From positions 2,976,001 to 3,040,000 of the forward strand of contig CAVTEI010000003.1 of NCBI GenBank assembly GCA_963733765.1: a DNA stretch of 64,000 nucleotides, written 5' to 3'. Position numbers and translations under genes: made by a program. This DNA is from DATKAS01 sp963733765. Its GTDB lineage: Bacteria > Actinomycetota > Acidimicrobiia > Acidimicrobiales > DATKAS01. Below, piece by piece: positions 7,547 to 18,613 of the stretch. Position 1 is the stretch's first letter. Every line of letters begins with the position of its first letter. Below the pieces are notes generated by a model, which did no database searches, had not been told where the DNA came from, and saw nothing but the letters and a program-made list of their open reading frames with translations.

Positions 7547-9700
7547 GTGTCGTCGCCTGAGGGCCCGGACTACCCGGGTCGCGACGACATCGCCCGTGCC
7601 GCGTTGCAACTGAGTGCCCGACTCCCGAGCGCGCTGAGTGGACTCGGCTCGGTCGCCTTGAACTACCTGTGGAGCTGGACTCGATTGGGCGGCGAGGTGT
7701 TCTCTTCGATCGATCCGACCCGCTGGGATCGGTGCCAGCACAACCCGGTGCGATTGCTCCTCGAGGCATCAGACGAGACGTTGGACCGAGCCGCCCATGA
7801 CGTCGCGCTGGTCGCAGCGGCCGAAGCGCTCTGCCGAGACGTTGCCGATGGGACTTCCCCGCGCGCGCCGCACTTCGGCTCGTGGGTGCATCCCGTCGCC
7901 TTCCTGTGCGCAGAGTTCGGCATCCACGGCTCGCTCCCGATCTACTCGGGCGGCCTCGGCGTCCTCGCCGGCGACATCCTGAAGGAAGCCTCTGACCTCG
8001 GACTCCCCATGATTGGAGTCGGTCTCCTCTATCGGACCGGCTACTTCCACCAACGTCTCGACACCTCGGGGTATCAGCACGAGTATTGGGTGGACTCGGA
8101 TCCCGAGCGGCTGCCGATGGCGTTGGTACGAGACGCAAACGGGGAGCCGGTGAGGGTGTGGGTGCCGGTCGGGGACGAGGACGTGGCGGTCCAGGCGTGG
8201 CGTGTCGACGTAGGCCGAGTGCCCTTGTATCTGCTCGACACCGACGTTCCCGAGAACTCCGTGGTCGCCCGTTGGATCACGTCTCGCTTGTACGAAGGAA
8301 ACAGTGAGATGCGACTCGCGCAATACGCCGTGCTCGGCGTCGGCGCGACACGACTCTTGCGGACGTGCGGGGTCGAGCCCAGCATGTATCACCTCAATGA
8401 GGGACACGCGGCGCTGGCCGCTGTGGACCTCGTGGCCGAGCTCCAGCGATCAGGCATGCCCCCCGATGAGGCTTGGGAGGCCGTGCGCGCCCGAGTCGTC
8501 TTCACTACGCACACCCCCGTGGCCGCGGGCAACGAGACGTACCCCGCTGACAAGTTCCTGCGGATGCTTGGACGGATCGGTGATCTCACCGGGGATCGTG
8601 CCAACTTGCTCTCCCTCGGACGGGCCCCTGGCGAAGATGAGACGGCGTGGTCGGGGCTCTCGGCCCTTGCACTCCGCTCGAGCCGTTCGATGAACGCCGT
8701 GAGTGCTCGTCACGGACAGGTCGCGCGGGAGATGTGGCACCCCTTCTGGCCGGCGCGTGCGGCCGCGGACGTGCCGATCAGCCATGTCACCAATGGAGTG
8801 CACGCAGGTACGTGGCTGTCGTCTCCCATGCGGGCACTCCTCGACCGTCATCTCGACGCCGGCTGGATGGATCGGACCGACGAGCCCACGACGTGGGTGC
8901 CCGTCTCCGCGATCGATCCAGAAGAGCTGTGGGCGGCGCGCTCGGAAGCTCGTCGGCGCCTCATCGATGTCGTGCGGTTGCGCTCGACCGAGGATCGTCT
9001 GCGTCGTGGCGAGGAGCTGTCGTACGCGGAAGCAGCCGAGTGGGGCTTCGACGCGGAGAGTCTCACGATCGGCTTCGCCCGCAGGATCGCATCGTACAAA
9101 CGCATCCATCTGCTTGGCCTGGACCCGCCGCGGGCTACGGCGCTCCTCCGTGGCCCACGGCCGATCCAGGTGCTGCTGGCCGGCAAGGCGCACCCGAGGG
9201 ACGAAGGCGCCAAGAGCGTCGTGCGGAGCCTCTTCGAGCTCAAGAGCGAGCCATCAGTTGGCGGCCGCGTCGCCTTTCTCGAGGACTACGACCTCGAGCT
9301 GGCCGCTGAACTCGTCGCCGGGTGCGATGTGTGGGTCAACTTGCCCCGCCCTCCGCTCGAGGCGAGCGGCACCAGTGGGATGAAGGCTGCCCTCAACGGG
9401 TGCGTCAACCTCAGTGTTCTCGACGGTTGGTGGGCGGAGGCGTTCGACGGGAAGAATGGTTGGGCAATAGGCGGCGAGGTCAGCGACGACGAGGCAGCGC
9501 AAGATCGCCGAGATGCAGCCGCTCTCTTCGACCTCCTCGAGACGGAAGTGATCCCCCTCTTCTACGACCGAGGCCCCGACGGAGTACCCGACGCATGGGT
9601 CGAGATGGTGAAGCACTCCCTCATCACCGTCGGCTCGCGGTTCACCTCCCGGCGAATGCTCGGCGACTACGTCGCCCACATCTACACCGACGGTCGATGA
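7547..9700 (+). CDS. glgP: Alpha-glucan phosphorylase (GlgP type)
   Basis: Phosphorolytic breakdown of glycogen or maltodextrin to glucose-1-phosphate. The 717-residue product matches the DUF3417-containing actinobacterial phosphorylases. It has an N-terminal WSW-type helical domain, then VAFLCAEFGIHGSLPIYSGG, YHLNEGHAAL, VFTTHTPVAAGNE and SHVTNGVHAGTW. IASYKRI sits near residue 514 and the pyridoxal-phosphate lysine motif ASGTSGMKAALNG near 605-617. GTG 7547 is the first start in frame; an upstream GTG at 7519 is in another frame and stops quickly. It is followed by ppk2 in the same direction. Intact, unlike many accessory genes here. Confidence 0.92.
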   Translation: MSSPEGPDYPGRDDIARAALQLSARLPSALSGLGSVALNYLWSWTRLGGEVFSSIDPTRWDRCQHNPVRLLLEASDETLDRAAHDVALVAAAEALCRDVADGTSPRAPHFGSWVHPVAFLCAEFGIHGSLPIYSGGLGVLAGDILKEASDLGLPMIGVGLLYRTGYFHQRLDTSGYQHEYWVDSDPERLPMALVRDANGEPVRVWVPVGDEDVAVQAWRVDVGRVPLYLLDTDVPENSVVARWITSRLYEGNSEMRLAQYAVLGVGATRLLRTCGVEPSMYHLNEGHAALAAVDLVAELQRSGMPPDEAWEAVRARVVFTTHTPVAAGNETYPADKFLRMLGRIGDLTGDRANLLSLGRAPGEDETAWSGLSALALRSSRSMNAVSARHGQVAREMWHPFWPARAAADVPISHVTNGVHAGTWLSSPMRALLDRHLDAGWMDRTDEPTTWVPVSAIDPEELWAARSEARRRLIDVVRLRSTEDRLRRGEELSYAEAAEWGFDAESLTIGFARRIASYKRIHLLGLDPPRATALLRGPRPIQVLLAGKAHPRDEGAKSVVRSLFELKSEPSVGGRVAFLEDYDLELAAELVAGCDVWVNLPRPPLEASGTSGMKAALNGCVNLSVLDGWWAEAFDGKNGWAIGGEVSDDEAAQDRRDAAALFDLLETEVIPLFYDRGPDGVPDAWVEMVKHSLITVGSRFTSRRMLGDYVAHIYTDGR

Positions 9701-9804
9701 CCACAACACTTCCATGGGTTCACCGCAGGTCGGTTTCGTTCAGCAGTGCGACTTGGTGTGCGGAGATGTCACCGAGAGCCGAGCGGTGACGCCGTCCTAG
9801 AGTC

Positions 9805-10656
9805 GTGGCCGTGGCCGAGGATCCAAGCAAGAGCGCGAGTAGGGCGAAGGGAGCCAAAGCGACCGACCGTCTGCCGAAGAAGCTGTACGAACGCGAGTTG
9901 TTCCGGCTGCAGGCCGAGCTCGTCAAGGTCCAAGAATGGGTGCGGGCCGATGGTCGGCGTCTGGTTGTGCTGTTCGAGGGACGCGACGCCGCGGGTAAGG
10001 GCAGCACGATCAAGCGAGTGACGCAGTTCCTCAACCCGCGCGTCGCCCGCATCGCTGCGCTCCCCGCCCCGACCGAGCGCGAACGCACCCAGTGGTACTT
10101 CCAGCGCTACATCTCACACCTTCCCGCCGCGGGCGAGATCGTGCTGTTCGACCGTTCCTGGTACAACCGGGCCGGGGTCGAGAAGGTGATGGGTTACTGC
10201 AACGCCGACGAATACCACCGCTTCTTGCGCCAGTGCCCGATCTTCGAACGGATGCTCGTCGAGGACGGTGTGCTCCTGCGGAAGTACTGGTTCTCGGTGA
10301 GCGACGCCGAGCAGGAGGCGCGCTTCAGGTCCCGTCTCAAGGATCCGATGCGACGTTGGAAACTGTCGCCCATGGACCTCGAGTCCGTCAGCAGATGGGA
10401 GGACTACTCGCAGGCGAAGGACCAGATGATGGTGCACACCGACATCCCCGAGGCTCCGTGGTATGTGGTCGAGAGCGAGGACAAGCGGAACGGGCGCATC
10501 AACATGATCGCTCACCTGTTGAGCACACTCGACTACCACGAGGTGACCCGAGTGCCGCTGGAGCTCCCGCGGCGACCGGAATCGAGGGGTTACGAACGGC
10601 CGCCCCGGAACACGCAGACCTACGTACCCGACCACGCCGGATCGCTCGACCGCTGA
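9805..10656 (+). CDS. ppk2: Polyphosphate kinase 2 family protein
   Basis: A 283-residue PPK2 enzyme that moves phosphate between polyphosphate and nucleoside di- or monophosphates. Walker A GRDAAGKGS lies at residues ~59-67, with the Walker B/lid segment IVLFDRSWYNRAGVEKVMG, the WEDYSQAKDQMM motif and TDIPEAPWYVVESEDK as in single-domain PPK2 proteins. Length and motif set fit the family's class that makes nucleoside triphosphates, but the subclass cannot be fixed by eye. The GTG start lies 104 bp after glgP; co-location with glycogen phosphorylase suggests a storage-polymer module. Confidence 0.92.
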   Translation: MAVAEDPSKSASRAKGAKATDRLPKKLYERELFRLQAELVKVQEWVRADGRRLVVLFEGRDAAGKGSTIKRVTQFLNPRVARIAALPAPTERERTQWYFQRYISHLPAAGEIVLFDRSWYNRAGVEKVMGYCNADEYHRFLRQCPIFERMLVEDGVLLRKYWFSVSDAEQEARFRSRLKDPMRRWKLSPMDLESVSRWEDYSQAKDQMMVHTDIPEAPWYVVESEDKRNGRINMIAHLLSTLDYHEVTRVPLELPRRPESRGYERPPRNTQTYVPDHAGSLDR

Positions 10657-10794
10657 GCGACCGCACCAGAGTCGCGAGCGGGAGCCGCGTGCAGTGCCCG
10701 CGAGCGACACCGCGCGAGTTTCCGTTGTCTCACGAGCAACCGGAACTCAGGCGCCGAGCGCGAGGAGACTGCAACCACATCAGGCGGCTGCCTC

Positions 10795-11125
10795 GCGGGT
10801 TCGAGGACGACGACCGGCGTCTCGATCGACCGCAGCCCGGCATAGCCATCGAGCCCTCGTGACTCGGCCAACGCTGCCACAGTGGATCGCGCTCGTCTCC
10901 CGCGGCCGCAACCGCTTGGACGGGGCGGGCCGGCTGGCGCGCAAACGAACGATGGCATCTGGGCGCGCCTGAGGTTGAGCCAGCAGGAGCGATGGCCCTC
11001 GTCCCAGCCGCTCGTCGCGAGCACGACGAGATTCGGGCCGTCTTCGATGTAGCCGACGAGGACGCTTTGCTGTTGCCCGGACTTGAGGTGAGGCGCCCGG
11101 CGCGCTGGCTCGACGTGGTCAAAAG
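10795..11125 (-). pseudogene. Decayed deazaflavin-dependent nitroreductase-family gene
   Basis: On the minus strand, pieces in different frames spell the DDN (F420-dependent nitroreductase/quinone reductase) fold. SGQQQSVLVGYIEDGPNLVV and LATSGWDEGHRSCWLNLRRA come from the middle, then GDERDPLWQRW, and finally GYAGLRSIETPVVVLEPAR from the C-terminus. At least two frameshifts separate the pieces and no N-terminus is recognisable. It lies downstream of ppk2 on the opposite strand. Confidence 0.6.
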
Positions 11126-11532
11126 GTAGCGGCGGTCGTAGTCATGGCTGTACCTCCTACGCCGTGGCGAACTGCACGCGCGACGCTCCTGTGGCCGTCC
11201 GGAGAAGGACCCGACTGCAGCCTCACCGGATGCCCAGCGGGCGCGGAAGGGCCGAAGGTCACGATGTCGATGCGGGTCGAGTTATCCGGTCAACGAAGGC
11301 TGTGCGCAACACGGAGCGAAGCTCGCGAGCTACAGGGCGCGAGATATCCGTCGTCTCGCTCCCCGGGTCCCTGGCGCGCCACGTTGCCCCGATTGGGACT
11401 AACGCCTCTAGTCCGTGGTGCCGTCGCGCCGCAGGATCAAGCGGCGGATGCTGGCAGGCCGGGGCCGATGGAGTCGGCGCGCACGACCCCTCGGGCCCGA
11501 CGGTTGGCGATTCGGGGAGAAAGAGGTGAGCA
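11126..11532. other. No recognisable gene
   Basis: About 400 bp upstream of the 11533 gene without a frame that shows family features. It may include the promoter of that gene. Confidence 0.4.
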
Positions 11533-12273
11533 ATGGCCACATCGAAGAGCCCCGCGAGTGATCTGACACCGTTGCTGACCGCCATGCTGAACATGACCGC
11601 CTTCCACCGGGAGCACGAGAAGTTCTACTCGACCGCGCCCGCGGAACAGGCCGTGACGCTCCAACGCCACTCGCGAACGTTGCACGCGCTCGCCGATCAG
11701 TGGACGACGACCGCACCCTCGACGGCCACCGCGTTCAGCCCGTACGAAGGTGCGCCTGATCTGAACGCGGCGGCTGCCCTGCAGCTCGACGGTGTGCTGT
11801 TCATGGAGGGCGGGGGCGAGCCTGGCGAGATCCACCACCTCAAGCGCGACCTGCGCACCTGCGCGGACGACGCGGCGGGCGCGGGCGAATGGCTCGCCAC
11901 CGCGATGAAGTCGTCGTGGGATCTCGCCTTCGTGCTCCTCGAGATCGACGAGCTGGCCGACCTGCTGGGCGAACGTCACCGCATCATCGCGAACAACTGG
12001 CAAGGCGCATCGATCATGAGCCTTGCGGCGCTGATCTTCACCGCGCCGCCGATCTGCTCGACCGCGTCGACTTCACCCCCGCTGCTGTGCGCGCCGACCT
12101 CGCTGACGGGCACTCCTCGGCACGCCGCCTCTACTCCGCCGCGGAGATGATCGATCATGCTGCTGACCTGTTCAGCGACTTCGCCGGGCATCGTCCACGA
12201 CAACGAGCGGCGCTGGAGAGTCTTCCGGGCGCGAGTGGAGGAATACGCCGCCACGCTTGAGCCTCGGAAGTGA
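11533..12273 (+). pseudogene. Hypothetical helical protein with two compensating frameshifts
   Basis: I do not recognise the family. From ATG 11533 the frame encodes an alpha-helical protein (LTAMLNMTAFHREHEKFYST, LLEIDELADLLGERHRIIAN). Near 12040 the frame is lost and the continuation is in the +2 frame (AADLLDRVDFTPAAVRADLA, SAAEMIDHAADLFSDFAG). Near 12190 the original frame returns and ends RWRVFRARVEEYAATLEPRK at TGA 12271-12273. The total length is a multiple of three (~246 codons), so two opposite single-base changes are enough. It ends 15 bp before repeat copy B. Confidence 0.5.
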
Positions 12274-12288
12274 GTCCCGATGGCGGTT

Positions 12289-12418
12289 TGTGGGCGCTGA
12301 GGGATTCGAACCCCCGACCCTCTCCTTGTAAGGCATCGGAGGCTGAGCGCTGTGCTCAACCTCGTTTCCGCAGGTCGGCGCTGAGCGAAACGCGCACAGT
12401 TAGAGGTTGAGTTCAGCG
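12289..12418 (-). repeat. tRNA-Val-derived att-like repeat, copy B
   Basis: Same structure as copy A: 3' tRNA-Val part, then tail with GAGCGCTGT at 12345-12353, ending TTAGAGGTTGAGTTCAGCG. The last eight bases are shared only with copy C. The left flank present in C-F is absent. Confidence 0.8.
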
Positions 12419-12584
12419 CACCGACCTGCCGACGTTGGCAGTCGACCGCGGATGCCTGGCGTGCGTCGTGTGGGCAGCACTGGAATGCGTCGCCGATGGT
12501 GCGCGAGCTCGCGCTCCCGTTTGGTCAGGCGTTGTCAGCGTTGTTGTCGAGGCTGTCGTCTCGTGTCGACGCGCACGTCGGCGG

Positions 12585-15500
12585 TCAACCCGGGTACTCG
12601 GGACAGGTCGGGCGGTACGGTCCGCCGTTGGGCAGGTACAACGACCACTCGGCCTGGGTGAGGTTTCGTCCCGCGATCCGGCAGGCAGTCTGTCGCCACG
12701 TGGTCCAGTCGATGTTCCACCGCATCATTTGGGTGCCGTCACCGGTGATGAGGGTCTCGCCGTCGGGGCTCACCGACAGCGCGCTGTACTGGGCAAGCGA
12801 AGGGAACGGGTCGCCGATCGCCTGGCCGGTGGCGCGCTCGAAGATCCAGGCTTCGCTCGCTGTGCCGCCGAAGAACGCCAGCGACGACCCGGTCGCCGCC
12901 GGGGAGAAGCACGACGGACGGAAACGGCCACGGCCCTGCCGGTCATGGGCGGACCGACCTGCGTGCGCGTGCGGAGGTCGACGAAGCGGATGTGGCCGGA
13001 GAAGTCGGATGTCATCAGCGTGTCGGGCGGCCCGTTGTTGGCGATGTATGCGGGCGCGGTGCTGTCGCCGATGGGCTCACCCACCTGCTCGCCGGTGGTC
13101 GAATCGAACACCAGCGTCTGGCTCTGAAAGCCGGAGATCACCACGTATCGGCCGTCGGGCGTGAAGATACGCGTTGGTGGCCAATAGGTCCCAGCCGGTG
13201 AGTTGCGCGAGCTGCTGGCCGGAGCCGAGGTCGAAGAGGGTGGCCGTCTCCAGCGCCGCCGACACCAGTTTGGTGCCGTCCGGACTGAACGCCAGCGGCC
13301 CGACGTAGACGGGAGCGATGGCTGGATCGATGAAGTCGTGATCGGTGGTGGCGGGTGGGGGCGTGAGCGTCTTGACCACGTCGCCGGTCGCCACATCGAA
13401 GATGGCGACGCGCCCGGTCAGACCGCCGTAGGCCACCAATCGCCCGTCCGGACTGAAGGCAGGTGCAGAGAGTGACGAGTGCGCTGATCGGGCGCATGCC
13501 GGGAGGCTCGAGCCGCCGGATCACTCGGCCGCTGTCGGGATCGAGGAGCGACAACGAGCCGTCGGCGTAGTCGGGAGCGGCCAACATCGAACCGTCTGGA
13601 CTGAAGACTCCGAATTGCAGCGGGGCGGTCGGGAGCGGATGCCCCAACTTCCGTTCGCCGACGACGTCGACGATCGCGACGCTCCCGGCCCCCCCGTTGG
13701 CGACTGCCACATATCGACCGTCGGGGCTGTAGGCGACGCCCCGCTGCACGCCACCCTGCGTGTGGACCGACGCCAACGCTTCGTCGGGCCGGGCCGGGTC
13801 CATCAACTCGAGTGTCTCGGACCCGGAGCCCAGGGCCAACCGTGTCCCGTCCTCACTGAACGCAACTTGGCCGTTGGTCGTGCTCAGCAGAAGCGGTGAC
13901 GCGACTAGTTGGCCTGTCGACAGGTCCCACATGAAGGTTGGGCCGGCCGCGGTCCCTGCCACCAGAAGCGAGCCCTGCGGGTTGAACGCCATCGACATGG
14001 GGGGCGTCGTCGGCCCCGGCGACAGCGGCACAGCCGCCGGCTCTCGGGACTGCACGTCGTAGAACGCCATATCGCCGGCCACGGTGCCGGTCGCCAGCAA
14101 CCGGCTGTCCGGGCTGTACGCGACGGCTCGGAAGGGGATGTCGTCCCGACTCCTGAGGCGGGCGCCCGTCTCCACCCGTGTCGCCACGTCCCAGGTGGCG
14201 ATCTCGCCTGAACCCAGCGCGGCCGACAACTGGCGCCCGTCGGGGCTGAACGCGAAGGTCGCAGCGTTGCCGATGGCGGCGTCGGTCGTGAACGGTTCGC
14301 CAACCCGGGCCCTGGTGGTGACATCCCACAGAGCCAGCGTGTGGTCCGCTTCGGAGAGGACACCGAGCAGTGATCCGCTGCCTGCGAAGACGACAGTGAC
14401 GGATCCTGAGCCTGCGGCAAGCGTTCCGATCAGCCGACGGTCGCCGTTCCACAGGTCGACGGTTCCTTCGCGACTCCCGGCAGCGACCACTCCGGTCCGT
14501 GTCGATCGCGACGGACGTGTAGGCGGACGCACTTCCGCGAAGGAAGCCCAGAAGCTGGGGATTGCTCAGCAATCCAGATTGCAGCGCGCCCCGCGTCTCG
14601 CTCGAGTCATCGCGGCGATTGGCCTCGACAGCGAGCAGAAGGGAAAGCTCGAGGCTGGTGTCCTGAGCGGCTCTCGACTGGACGGCGAGACGCCGTACCG
14701 CCTCCGCTTCGGCCACCGCGGCCGCCCGGTCGCGCTCGCTGTTGGCGCGGTCGCGCTCGCTGTTGGCGCGGTCGCGCTCGTTGTTGGTGCGATTGCGTTG
14801 GTCCAACGCCAATGCGCCGGCGATCAACGCGAGGACGAGCGCTACGCCGACGCCGGCGAGCAAGCGGTGCAGGCGGCGCGTGGCTCGCAGCTCGCGCGCT
14901 GGCGCGCGCTTCGATCTCTCGCTGTCCGGCATCGAGGAACTCGTTCTCGAGGGGGTTCAGGTCTTCCTGGTGTCCAGAGGCGCGCCACTCCAGTGCCGCT
15001 GCCAGCCGCGGTCCCCGGTACAGCTCACTGTCGTCGCGCCCGCGCTCGACCCAGTCGTGCGCTGCGCACGTGAGATGACGCATGACGCGGAACCCTTCAC
15101 GATCCTCGTCGAGCCACGCCCGAAGGCGAGGCCACTCGCGGATCAACGCCTCGTGCGCGACCTCGATCGTGCCCGCCGAGACAGTCACCAAGCGGGCCGC
15201 GACGAGCGTGTCGAGCACAACCTCGGTCCGCTCGGTGCCAGCCGCCGATTCGCTCGCGAGTTCTTCGAGGGTCGCCCGCCGCCGAGTGTCCTCCGTGCCG
15301 TCACCGAGCTCGGTGAGGCGAAGGAACACGGACCGAACGACGCGCTGCTCATCCACATCGAACGACTCGTAGACCGCGTCCGCGGTGCAGGCGATCGCAC
15401 CACTGACACCGCCGCTGGCGCCGTACCCTGCGATGGTCAGCATGCGGCCGTCTCGGCGCTTCCACACCTCCAGCAAGGCGTGCGACAACAGGGGCAGACC

Positions 15501-17555
15501 ACCGGGCTCGCCGGCGACATCGCGAAGGATCAGATCGGCGAGCCCCGGCTCGAGCGTCAATCCGGCGACGCGCGCTGGTCCTTCGATCGCCTCGCGTAGG
15601 CCGGCTTCATCCATGACGCCGACCAGCAACGAGTGCGCCTCCAGCAACCGCGCGAGGCCGTGGTGCGAAGCGCAATGTCCGAAGAAGTCGGCGCGCAGCG
15701 CGACAACGACGGCAGGTCCGTCAGGGGCCGACGCCGCGTCCACCAAAGCGTCAAGGAACGTGCGACGGGCCTCGTCGTCGCGGCACAGCGTGAACAGCTC
15801 TTCGAGCTGATCGACAACGAGCGCGACCTTCGTCCCCGACGGACGTGAGGCGAGAGCCTGTCGAACCGCGACATCCAGTGAACGAGAGTCCATCTCGAGG
15901 TCACGCAGCAGATCGGTCGCGCTGTCGCCACACAAGGGACCGATGCGTGCCGCGAGCTCAGCGACCGGCCGCGCACCCGGGGTCATGACAACCGTGAGCC
16001 ATTCGTTCACTTCGGACCCGGCGCCGCGCCTCAACCGCGCGACCAGTCCGGCTCGCAACAGCGACGACTTGCCGCTACCGGATGCGCCCACCACAGCCGC
16101 AAAGCGATCGCGGGCCACACGATCGGTGAGACTCGCCAAGACATCGGCACGCCCGAAGAACAACCGGTCGTCTTCGGGCTGGAAGGCAAGCAACCCCATG
16201 TAGGGACAGCTGCGCGCGACGACGGTCGCACCACGGCCGATGACGGCACCAGAGCTGACCAACGTGAAGACGCGTTCGGGACGGTTGAGTCCACGCAGCG
16301 CCTGCTCGCCGAGCTCAGCGAGGTCCCAACCTTCCGGAAGTTCGTCGCGGACCAGCGCCACCACCGACTCGGACAGCAGGATCTGACCGCCGGTTGCGAG
16401 ACCCCGCAGTCGTGCAGCCCGATTGACGGTCGGTCCGAAGTAGTCGCCGTCGCGCTCGTGCGCTTCGCCTGTGTGGATCGCCATACGCACAGCAAGTTGC
16501 CCGGTCGGCCACTGCTCAGCTTCCAGGGCATCACGCGCCGCGAGCGCGGCGCTCACCGCCGCGCTGGTCTTCGTGAACACAGAGAACGAGCTGTCGCCTT
16601 CGCCCCGAGCCTTCAGAGAAGACGCCGCCGGAGGTCGTCACTGCCTTCTCGATCAAGTCGGCATGGCGTTCGACGGCGTCCGACATCGCAGTCGGCGCCC
16701 GTTCCCACAGCGGCGCAGAGCCTTCGATGTCGGTCAGCAGAAACGCGACGACCCCCGTCGGCAGCATTCGCTGGCCCGTCGCGCCTTGACTCGAGAGCGC
16801 CAGCGATTCGTCGTGTTCGGCTACGGCACGGTCCATTGCCTGCAACTCAGGACCGGGCTCCAAGCCGAGATCGCCAAGCGCGGTCCGTGCGCGTTGGTAT
16901 GCCCGCAGCGCGTCGGCCTGGCGCCCGCATCGATACAACGCGAGCATCAGCAGAACCCAGCGCCGCTCCCGCAACGGCTCCTCGTCAACCATCGCCTCGA
17001 GGCGGGCGACGCACTCGCGGTGATGACCGATGCTGAGCTCCACCTCTGCGAGGTCCTCCACGACACAACGGTGGAGCTCCTGGAGGCGAGCCGCCTCAGA
17101 CCGCCCCGGTGGCCAGTCCTCGAGCTCGGGCAACGGGCTTGCGCGCCAAAGACCGACGGCTGCTGACAGGGCTGCCTGCCGCCGTCGGGTCGCCGGCGGT
17201 TGCCCGACTGCGGCCTTCGGCAACGAGCCTTTCGAAGCGGCGCACGTCGATCGAGTCGGGTGCGGCGTTCAGCACGTATCCGCCGGGTCGCGTGTCGATG
17301 ACGCTCGGCCCGAGCGTCTTGCGCAAACGCAACACCAAGTTCTGCACGATCTTGCCGCTCGATCGAGGAGGCTCGTCACCCCAGAGAGCTTCAGCCAATC
17401 GCTCGGTGCTCATGACCTCGCCGGCCCAAGCCACCAGGACTGCGAGCGCCGGCGCGCTCCTTCGGCCCGCTGACTTCGACCGGGCCGTCCGGAGCGGCGA
17501 CTTCGATCGGGCCAAGGATGGAGAACTCGTTCGCGTCCGGACGGTAGCCCCCCAT
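12585..17555 (-). pseudogene. BTAD/SARP - cyclase - STAND ATPase - TM - WD40 protein, multiply frameshifted
   Basis: One ~1,656-codon gene interrupted by at least eight single-base frameshifts (near 17455, 17190, 16617, 14895, 14500, 13470, 13165 and 12920). In order it encodes: an OmpR-type DNA-binding and BTAD domain (STERLAEALWGDEPPRSSGK, RLEAMVDEEPLRERR); a class III nucleotidyl-cyclase domain with both metal aspartates (LTDIEGS, GEGDSS) and an intact NRAARL; and an nSTAND ATPase with Walker A VVGASGSGKSSLLRAG and VALVVDQLEELFTL. A transmembrane helix (LLAGVGVALVLALIAGALAL) and a coiled coil with NSERDRA repeats follow. The last part is about ten WD40-like repeats (FSPDGRQLSAAL) ending with the family's AGRNLTQAEWSLYLP tail. 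The start ATG 17555 follows a small secreted-protein gene by 59 bp. Cytoplasmic N-half and extracytoplasmic propeller are predicted. Confidence 0.78.
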
Positions 17556-17614
17556 GCGATCGTTGACCGCATGACGGGCGGCCTGGAAGTCCCGCTCGTG
17601 TCCGTCGAGCGCGC

Positions 17615-17923
17615 TCACGGGATCGATACCACGGGTTGGCAATCCCCCGTCAGGTCTGCCGGGATAGTGGGATGGGCGGCGGCCGCGGCCCGGTACTTGG
17701 CGCATGCCGAGCCGTCATGCAAGCCGTCAAGACACAGCTGCACGAACTCGGCGCGTGCAGCGGCGTTGATCACCCCGGCATCGGACAACAGCGGCGAGGT
17801 TGGGAGGATCAGGTCATCGGCCCGAGCAGACGTCTTGTCCGACGACACCTGCGTCAACAGGAAGCCGCTGGCAGCGAGACCACGTCCGACGGCGACAACA
17901 GCGAGATTGCGGGTGATAGCCAT
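17615..17923 (-). CDS. Small secreted or membrane-anchored hypothetical protein
   Basis: A 102-residue protein with a signal-like N-terminus (AITRNLAVVAVGRGLAASGF) and a short helical C-terminal part containing two cysteines (FVQLCLDGLHDGSACAKYR). I do not recognise the family. ATG 17923 is preceded by AGGAG seven bases upstream, which makes this a convincing small gene. It lies directly upstream of the BTAD-cyclase-STAND gene in the same direction. A small membrane protein occupies the same place before the second BTAD-STAND gene (42539-42961), so it may be a partner or ligand. Confidence 0.6.
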   Translation of the reverse strand: MAITRNLAVVAVGRGLAASGFLLTQVSSDKTSARADDLILPTSPLLSDAGVINAAARAEFVQLCLDGLHDGSACAKYRAAAAAHPTIPADLTGDCQPVVSIP

Positions 17924-18055
17924 GACCGTGCTCCTTTCGTGTGTCTTTGACGACACCCTCAGGCCCGGCGGTCCGATTCCGGTCTCAACGGGTCTCTGAG
18001 TGACCGGTGTGCCGGCTCGTGACACGCACGCACGGCCGTGACCGACGACCGAACC

Positions 18056-18326
18056 GCGACTTCGCTACTCCCGAAGCGCGAGCGCGCCGTCAAGGCGCCG
18101 GCGCCTTACAACGACACCTAGTGGTCCGGCCAACGAGCGCTGTGCTGCACATGGGGCGGACCCTCGCTGCGTGATCTATGCCCTCTGACCTGCATGAGTG
18201 GGCGCTGAGGGATTCGAACCCCCGACCCCCTCCTTGTAAGGCATCGGAGGCTGAGCGCTGTGCTCAACCCCGTTTCCGCAGGTCGGCGCGAAGCGAAACG
18301 CGCACAGTTAGAGGTTGAGTTCAGCG
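18056..18326 (-). repeat. tRNA-Val-derived att-like repeat, copy C with long left flank
   Basis: Core with 3' tRNA-Val part from 18198, tail to 18326. About 140 bp left of the core is also shared with copy E (CGACTTCGCTACTCCCGAA..., CTATGCCCTCTGACCTGCATGAG) and more weakly with the flank of the intact tRNA. GAGCGCTGT occurs both in the flank (18135-18143) and in the tail (18253-18261). Confidence 0.8.
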
Positions 18327-18613
18327 TTCACCTGCGCCACAGGTGGCGTGGTCGTCGAGGTTGACTGCGACCTGAGCCTAAGTCCCGTTGCCAGCTGGGG
18401 AGGTCCGCGCGTTCTGCCGCGAATCAGGTGACACCTTCGATGATCTTGACGAGCGCCTCCGTGTGCCGTAGCCGTGGTGGCAGACAAACGCGACGAGCTC
18501 GCGGGCTGTGCGGACGATGGCGTCGCGTTCGATGTCGTCGAAGCCGCAAGGACAGGACCGCGGCGGGGGCGCCGTCGCGCAGCGGACGTTCGGCTTGTAC
18601 GTCGGGGGTGAAC
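18327..18613 (-). other. Short remnant, no gene called
   Basis: Downstream of the ATPase gene on the minus strand, one frame reads GFDDIERDAIVRTARELVAF and another DVQAERPLRDGAPAAVLSLR. They look like pieces of a coding region but belong to no family I can name. Confidence 0.3.

Noticed and set aside
13138..14532. Separate WD40 proteins and a separate cyclase gene at 13.1-16.6 kb
   Set aside because: Adjacent fragments join end to end into one known domain order with single-base frame changes; independent starts and ribosome-binding sites are lacking.
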